NCBI GenBank assembly: GCA_012064415.1
Contig: SSNU01000250.1
Location: 1 to 60,564, forward strand
Direction: 5' to 3'
Length of the DNA stretch: 60,564 nucleotides
DNA from: Gyrodactylus bullatarudis
Taxonomy: Eukaryota; Platyhelminthes; Monogenea; Gyrodactylidea; Gyrodactylidae
Made by a program: the position numbers and the translations under genes. Below are positions 54,691 to 60,564 of this stretch, piece after piece; the first letter of the stretch is position 1; each line of letters opens with the position of its first letter. A model generated the notes under the pieces. The model saw only the letters and a list, made by a program, of their open reading frames with translations, made no database searches and was not told where the DNA came from.

Positions 54691-57144
54691 TAGCAATGTG
54701 TAATTTAAATTCATAAATTTAGAGACTAGCAGGATTGTAAAAATCAGGATTTTATTTAAAGAATATTAGATTTTTTAAATGAGATAGCAGATCAATTTTA
54801 AAGGTTATAGTTATATTTTCTTCTCCTAACAATACATAATACTTAAAAGGTTTTAGAATTAGAGTTTCTCTAATATTTTACCAATCAGATCACAATTGTA
54901 AACCATCTGGGTATCTTTCTCTAAAATCAGTACTACTCAAAAGTAATGTAAAACATGTTTATTGTCTTTCATTCAGAGATAAAAGATTATGATTTATAAT
55001 AAATTAGCATTGACATATCTTTGCAATTTCTATTCATTAAGTTGATACTGGAAAATGTCTGTATGATAATTAAAAGAAGTAATAATTATTTGGACGGGTC
55101 GGTCTTGTTGATTTTTTCTTCTATATATCTACCATGATTTTTATTATCAAAATTAGGAATTAATTAAGATGTTATTAATATAAATTTGCATATTTTTATT
55201 TGGTTTGTATCTGATTTCTGGCCAATATCATGAAAATGTATACTCAGTTCTTTTTGTTTCCTTCGATAAATTTTCATTTGAAAAAGATCTAAATTCCATC
55301 TCATCTGGCCTACAAGCATTGAACTCAATAAAAAACCTTATGGTTCCTTAGTACAATTTCATGTTAAAGAAAATAATTTCTTTTTAGATTTGCCCAACGG
55401 CCAAGGACTTTTACTTTTAAGTTTTCCCTCCTTGCTATTGGGCCCAACGCACGAAAAGAGTAAAATCAGATTAAAATAACTACCCAGTATGCTCGATATG
55501 TGGAACTTGGGAAATAAACTCTCTTTTTGAGTATCATTGAAATAACTTGTACAAATATTACCTTTATTCAAGTAGAGTGTTTTTCTTATATATTTTTATT
55601 TTCAAAAGGCCTGTTATTTCATCTAATGTTGACATTTGGGCAGAAAAAAAAGTTCTTCAAATCTCAGTACACTGTCTAATGAAGGGAGATAAGCCCACTT
55701 CTTCTTTTTCTACAGGTTAAATATCATTTTGAAAAAAATATGCTTCAAAAATTATCAACAAGTGTATTTATTTAATGATTTAGAAGTAAAGTTTGTGACG
55801 TTAAATAACTTGAAGGATTGACCATTTGTGGATAAATAAGGGCAGTTGTAAGGATGTACATTTCATTAGGAAAACAATTGTTAAAAATTTATATGTTAAT
55901 AAAAAATAGATTGGTTTGTACAGAAATTTAATTTCTTCATTAATTCGAATAGTTAACTAAAAAAGATTTGAGATTTCTTTAACAAAACTAATCATCTCTG
56001 TCCCGCATACATTTTTTGTTTATTTAACACCAGTTGTTTTACTTCCAATGATCCACTTCAAGTAATTTATAAATATACATAGACCATTTTATTAATTTCG
56101 AGTATTAAATTTCCAGTTTAATTCATTATTTAATAATCATAAACAAACATGAATTTATTACCAGATGGAAACTTGATAGTTCTCAACTGTAGAATTGAAA
56201 ATTTTCATGTTTCTCTTGGGAAATTATCAATTCAAATAATTTTACTTGACATTTGATTCATTCAAACAAGTCTGAGAGTTGAATTTAGACATTAAAATTA
56301 ATGTTTACAACAATAAAATGACAATATTGTTCTCCTTTTTTTACAATTTATCAACTTTCTATACACAGAGTAAGATTTATCCAAGTGAAATCGTGAAAAT
56401 TAATTTTCAATAAATCATGCCTTTTCCTTGAGATCAATCTGAATTCCCTGACTTGTCTTGCAAATCAAAATCTCTCCGACAAAAGGAATGCATTTTCACA
56501 CAAAAATTTTCTTGTTTGCGCTTTTTTATCCTGGGTAGGTCTAGTTTGACAAGTCTATTCATTCAACACTTTTTACCTTTGATTGGTTGGGTATGTACTA
56601 CGAACCATGCCTTGGTTTATTTTCAATCAATCCTTTGATATGTGAGCTGCAAAAAACGTGCATGAATAAACATGAGTTTACACATTCTCATTACTGATAT
56701 CGTCAATATATACTGTGTTTTCATAAAACAATACCTTTTTTATTCTTTATCAATGATTTGAGACAATGGGTTTATAATTAATTGAGTCGAGATATTTATA
56801 ATACTATATATAGATTTTCCAAAGTTTAGATAAAAGGATAAAAATTCTATTTTCTTAGTTATAAAATCTTACTCAACTTCTGAGAATAACCATTAAGGAT
56901 TTTTCAATTCTGAAATGTTCAATTTCATTTTCCCTGGATCAAAATGTGGTTCAGAATGAATTTTTGATTCGAATTATACAAATTTTTATCAAATTCAGCA
57001 AATTTTTCATCACGTTAATTTTAATACAAAATCATTGTTTCTATTGCAACCAGTTCTTAAATAGATTTCGGACCATAAATTTTCTCCCATTCAGATTCTG
57101 ACTCAGCCTAGAAATCGAAAATTTGCAAATTCTATCTCTAATAA
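54691..57144. other. AT-rich DNA, nothing recognised
   Basis: No gene or repeat boundary was identified. Frames at 55359-55571 and 56453-56638 are short, AT-driven and unsupported. Confidence 0.45.
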
Positions 57145-57452
57145 CCATTATCTCAGAAATATAATGTCACACATTAGGTCCAAACTTGATTATTCTAAGA
57201 TTCTCCTCTATGCTAATCTTCATTAATCCCAGAATGTTTAATGAAATTTCTTGAAAGGTTTATATATTTCTACAATACTCATTACACATATTTCATGAAC
57301 AAAGATTAATCAAATTATTATTTTTTTTTTTTAATTTTTTTTATCGAACCGCTATATTATATCCAGAGATGCTGTGTATATATATTTGTATTTATATTTA
57401 TTTATTTTATCTTTTATAAATCAATAAAATCATACTTTCTAACAAAAAAAAA
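57145..57452 (+). mobile_element. 3' end of a non-LTR retrotransposon, plus strand
   Basis: Begins in the terminal coding block (IMSHIRSKLDYSKILLYANL and stop), followed by a 3' UTR nearly identical to that of the 47546 copy (AGAGATGCTGTGTATATATA, AATAAAATCATACTTTCTAA) and a poly-A tail at 57443-57452. Truncated within the last 25 codons; a typical dead-on-arrival insertion. Confidence 0.85.
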
Positions 57453-59270
57453 TATTAAATATATACCAAAAAATTCACTTTCTGCCTTTAATTTTTCTAT
57501 CATTGAAATACGAATTGTCTGAATTGGCTGTTAAGGAGAATACGAATTTTGTATAAAAAAATTTTCAAAACCTTCGTACTGGTTACAATGGAAACAAGGA
57601 TTTTTTACATTAAAATTAACAGGACGAAAAATTTACTAAATTACTGGACCTAATCTGTATTATATTTTAATGCCTATTGTAATTCTATATGAAGAACTAT
57701 AGGAAAATTGTTTTGTTCCATGATGGAATCTGAAATCTTAAATAAAAATTATTAAAAGTAGATTTAATTGGAATATAATCGCCCTTTTTTCAAAGCCTCT
57801 TCCAAACATTTCGGTACTGAGATAGTCATTGACTAGTTCAAATTAATTTTTAGTTAATTTTGGTTCAGTTAAAGAAATAATTAGTAAACGTTTTTAATTA
57901 AATTGTTTAAAATTTTGAAAAGTCGATTTCTTATTTCGATTTCTTATTAAAATCTAAAAACGAAATAACATTGTGAAGAAGGAATGATATAGTAATAATA
58001 GACTGAAATAAAGTTTTCTTAACGCATTTGAGTATAAATGATCTCTAGTTAGTGCTCGTTGATTGCTATGTTGCGATCTACCTTCTTCAAGGTTACAAAC
58101 GTCTCATCTCCTGTTGTACATATCATTAAAATCTTTCTAACAAAAATTTCAGCTATTTTCTCATGATAGAAGCTTATTTTTTCCTTTATCATCAATCATT
58201 TCCGATATAGTGTGAAAGAAATAAGTCTTATGTATCAATTATTTCTATCAAAAGCATCGAAAGTAATTAAATCAAATTTTAGAGATATTTTATTACAAAT
58301 GGAACTTTGACTGTCATTTAAACAATCAAACAAAATATTCATTCTAAACTAAAATTTTAAAAATTGGAAAAAAATAAATTGAACATAGATTTTTCAATTC
58401 TAATATGTTCAATTCTTTTTTCCATGTCTATCGGTTATGTCTAAGTTATTGCTTTATTCTTATCTTCATTAACCAGATGATTTTCGTTTATCCTTAACAA
58501 ACCCATAATTTCAATATATATTTATCATCACAAATACATCACGACAAATTATCTGGACATTGATTGAACCTTTATACTATTTTCACAGAAGATTGCTTAT
58601 TCATATTTTATGAATATCATCCCCTTTTAAAGGGTCTCCTAATCAACCTTTTCGTTTTTATCAACTAAAGGCATTTTAACTTTGATAGTATGCCAGTAAA
58701 ACAAGAAAAGTAAATCACGAAATTTTTCTCATCATCTGTTTACGAAAATTAACTCACGACACAAAAACCTGTTTTTTTTCATTAAACAGGTTAAGAATAG
58801 AAGATTTCCCTATTAAAAATTATTGACCTTCCATGATTTTTCTCCAAAAAAATTAATCATGCAATCATGATAGGAACTTAATTTCATGAGAAACAGGATT
58901 CCTTTTCATGTCAAATTTATCAAATCATTAATACATTTTTGAAAACAGGATGTATTTTCAAGTGTCATAATTCTTAGAAGGCAACTGTTGTTTTTGCCTA
59001 GAACTGATTCATTCATACCTGACTATAAAATTAATATCCCCGATCAAAAGTTTATTTTCCTCTGATAAAGATCTTCTTGGTAGAGTAGTAATTTTAACTT
59101 TTTTCTACTGACAGGTGATGATTTTCAGGAGAAAATCAAAAAATGTATCCAAAATAAACAGAAATTTGGTTACTTTTTTCCAACTCCCAGTTGAAGGGTT
59201 TCCGGTTCATTTGAAATTTGATTTTTCACGGTATGGACAGACACAGTAGGGTAGTTTAGGGTACATGTAA
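57453..59270. other. AT-rich DNA with minor traces
   Basis: CTTATCTTCATTAACCAGAT near 58458 resembles the very end of the second retrotransposon subfamily. On the minus strand at 58125-58050 a short stretch reads CTTGDETFVTLKKVDRNIAI; the TGDET word recalls mariner transposases, but the context is too short to call. Nothing else was recognised. Confidence 0.3.
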
Positions 59271-59456
59271 AAAATGAAATTTTCTATACAGACATCATCA
59301 TTATCGGACAGGCCTCGTGGTAATCGACACGTATTTGGTAAATTAATACAAACACTTAATTGTAAGGAGTGGAAGCAAGACAGCCGAGGAGAGGGTATCA
59401 AGAAACAATTTCTTTTATTATTAATTGCTTTTATATTTTATTTCAGTCAGTTTTAA
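59271..59456 (+). CDS. Candidate exon, orientation uncertain
   Basis: A GC-richer island. Plus strand: acceptor TTTCTATACAG, then TSSLSDRPRGNRHVFGKLIQ and TLNCKEWKQDSRGEG, with possible donors after the HVF codons (G|GTAAAT) and at GG|GTATCA. The minus strand of the same DNA reads CINLPNTCRLPRGLSDNDDV, which is also protein-like. Only expression data or homology could choose between them. Confidence 0.22.
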   Translation, partial: KMKFSIQTSSLSDRPRGNRHVFGKLIQTLNCKEWKQDSRGEGIKKQFLLLLIAFIFYFSQF

Positions 59457-59905
59457 CTGAGGGGAAAAACCATTATCCATTGGGGGGCATTTTTAGTTTG
59501 ACACGCATACCAAAATCCATTTGACTTTCTTCAAAACACTGGATTATTCTTAATGAGGCATCATTTGATTGTTTTTGTTATTTTATATGTTGAAAACCTT
59601 GCTGGTCAGACGTAGTAGAGAATTATCCAACAAATCAACGTTACGAAAATGTAGAGATACATTAGTTTGTCTAAATAATAAAGTTCATTGAAGAATTATT
59701 TTTTGACGTTTTCATTAAGAATAATTTGATAGTAAATTTCTGAATCTTTTATTCATTCTTAAAAATACTTGAATAAATTTTCTCTTGTACATTTTTTTCT
59801 CTTACGTTTAAACTGACAGAAATCAATGGTTTTAGCCATGATTTGAGAAGAAAATTATAACATAATAATTGAATTTAAACTCAAAGATAAACTTAAAATT
59901 AGTGA
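59457..59905. other. AT-rich DNA, nothing recognised
   Basis: Short spacer before the next retrotransposon copy; no features seen. Confidence 0.4.
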
Positions 59906-60335
59906 TGTCTCGAGATTGAACATGTTCAATCTAGATTCCTCTATTTCTTATATCCAGATTTAGAATCCTATAATTCTCGCATATTAATCTCTGGGCTTAA
60001 CCCTCTCTGGGTTAGAAGATATGCCATCATTGATAAATCATTTGCTAAATCTGTTAACTTATTTGAAAACTCATATAACCTCAGAAACCCCTCTTTTTCA
60101 AATCACTATTTACTATCTTTAAGGTCTAAACTTGATTATTCTAAGAGTCTCCTCTATGCTAATCTTCGTTAATCCCAGAATGTTAATGAAATTTCTTGAA
60201 AGGCTTATTTATTTCTACAATTCTCATTATACATATTTCACGAACATAGATTAATCAAATTATTTAATTTTATTTTTGAACCGCCATATTATATCAAGAG
60301 ATGCTTTATTGTATTTATATTTATTTATTTTTACT
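59906..60335 (+). mobile_element. Truncated non-LTR copy with an internal deletion
   Basis: Coding tail EIEHVQSRFLYFLYPDLES, LNPLWVRRYAIIDKSFAK, SYNLRNPSFSNHYLLS, then directly LRSKLDYSKSLLYANLR. Compared with the 47546 copy about 25 codons (the DKKYKISDCHDLTNIKTIM segment) are deleted. The 3' UTR follows (CGCCATATTATATCAAGAGA) and ends in TTTATTTATTTTTA without the long poly-A tail of its relatives. Confidence 0.8.
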
Positions 60336-60374
60336 TTCCTAACTCAAGATAAGATTCAGACTATAAATTATTCC

Positions 60375-60564
60375 ATTTCCCTACTCTATTCTCATCTTCA
60401 TAAACCAGATGATTAACGAATTTACCCCTCTTGCCTGATTTAAATCAATCTCAGTGTCTAACTATTGAACGTGTTCAATATAGGTTTTTACATTCTTTAT
60501 ATCCTCATATTGACTCGTACAACGCACTAATATTGGTCTCTGGCCTTAACCCGCTCTGGGTCCG
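60375..60564 (+). mobile_element. Two joined non-LTR fragments running off the right edge
   Basis: First the terminal residues of a second-subfamily copy (YSHLHKPDD and stop, ending about 60413). Then, without spacing, comes a new fragment reading LPLLPDLNQSQCLTIERVQY and RFLHSLYPHIDS, then SGLNPLWV, to the window end. The same segment occurs at 53676-54323. The joint implies insertion into, or recombination with, an earlier copy. Confidence 0.75.

Noticed and set aside
58050..58125. Mariner transposase fragment (TGDET word)
   Set aside because: Only about 24 residues with a single suggestive motif; no flanking support.
1..60564. tRNA genes, rRNA, CRISPR arrays, LTR pairs
   Set aside because: Looked for TTCGA-type T-arms, regular direct repeats with spacers, and long terminal direct repeats; none with supporting structure was found.

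Overview
The window is AT-rich, intron-bearing animal DNA dominated by decayed mobile elements. Spliceosomal GT-AG introns, a compact TATA-containing gene for a RhoGAP protein, CR1/Jockey-like non-LTR retrotransposons, Penelope-like elements (PLEs), Merlin (IS1595-type) DNA transposons, piggyBac-type MITEs and a pogo/Tc1-mariner-like element all point to an invertebrate. An arthropod such as a parasitic copepod would fit, but that is a guess from composition and repeat mix, not from a diagnostic gene. There is no bacterial operon, phage, CRISPR array or recognisable tRNA/rRNA.

Layout. 1-722: endonuclease part of a non-LTR retrotransposon, running off the left edge. 3.2-4.0 kb: foldback element. 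4.2-5.1 kb: broken gene of unknown kind. 6.25-7.97 kb: near-perfect palindrome whose arms carry a decayed PLE GIY-YIG endonuclease. 10.07-14.89 kb: a 4.8-kb element with about 200-bp terminal inverted repeats flanked by TA. It holds a PLE 3' end with a GIY-YIG ORF and a ribozyme-like hairpin, two divergent transposase remnants and a small MITE. 15.2-19.9 kb: several tiny exon-like units, three or four of exactly 14 nt. They flank a foldback element that was split by a nearly intact Merlin transposon (17196-19106). 20.1-26.7 kb: PLE 3' end, two more Merlin fragments, a piggyBac-type MITE, and a 2.3-kb non-LTR retrotransposon with most of its reverse transcriptase deleted. 27.4-43.7 kb: a field of related foldback elements and solo arms, a PLE reverse-transcriptase fragment and a second piggyBac-type MITE. 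45.0-46.7 kb: the one convincing host gene, a two-exon minus-strand gene for an ARHGAP19-like RhoGAP protein. 47.5-60.6 kb: five or more 5'-truncated non-LTR copies on both strands.

How it works together. Apart from the RhoGAP gene and a few short, unproven exon-like islands (about 9.6, 20.2, 30.3, 34.9, 49.1, 52.4 and 59.3 kb), the window reads as intergenic or intronic DNA built by nested insertion. The sequence resolves several steps of insertion order: foldback then Merlin, and TA-flanked element then MITE. Most element proteins are inactivated. The Merlin transposase keeps all three acidic catalytic residues and is interrupted by a single in-frame stop that may lie in a short intron.
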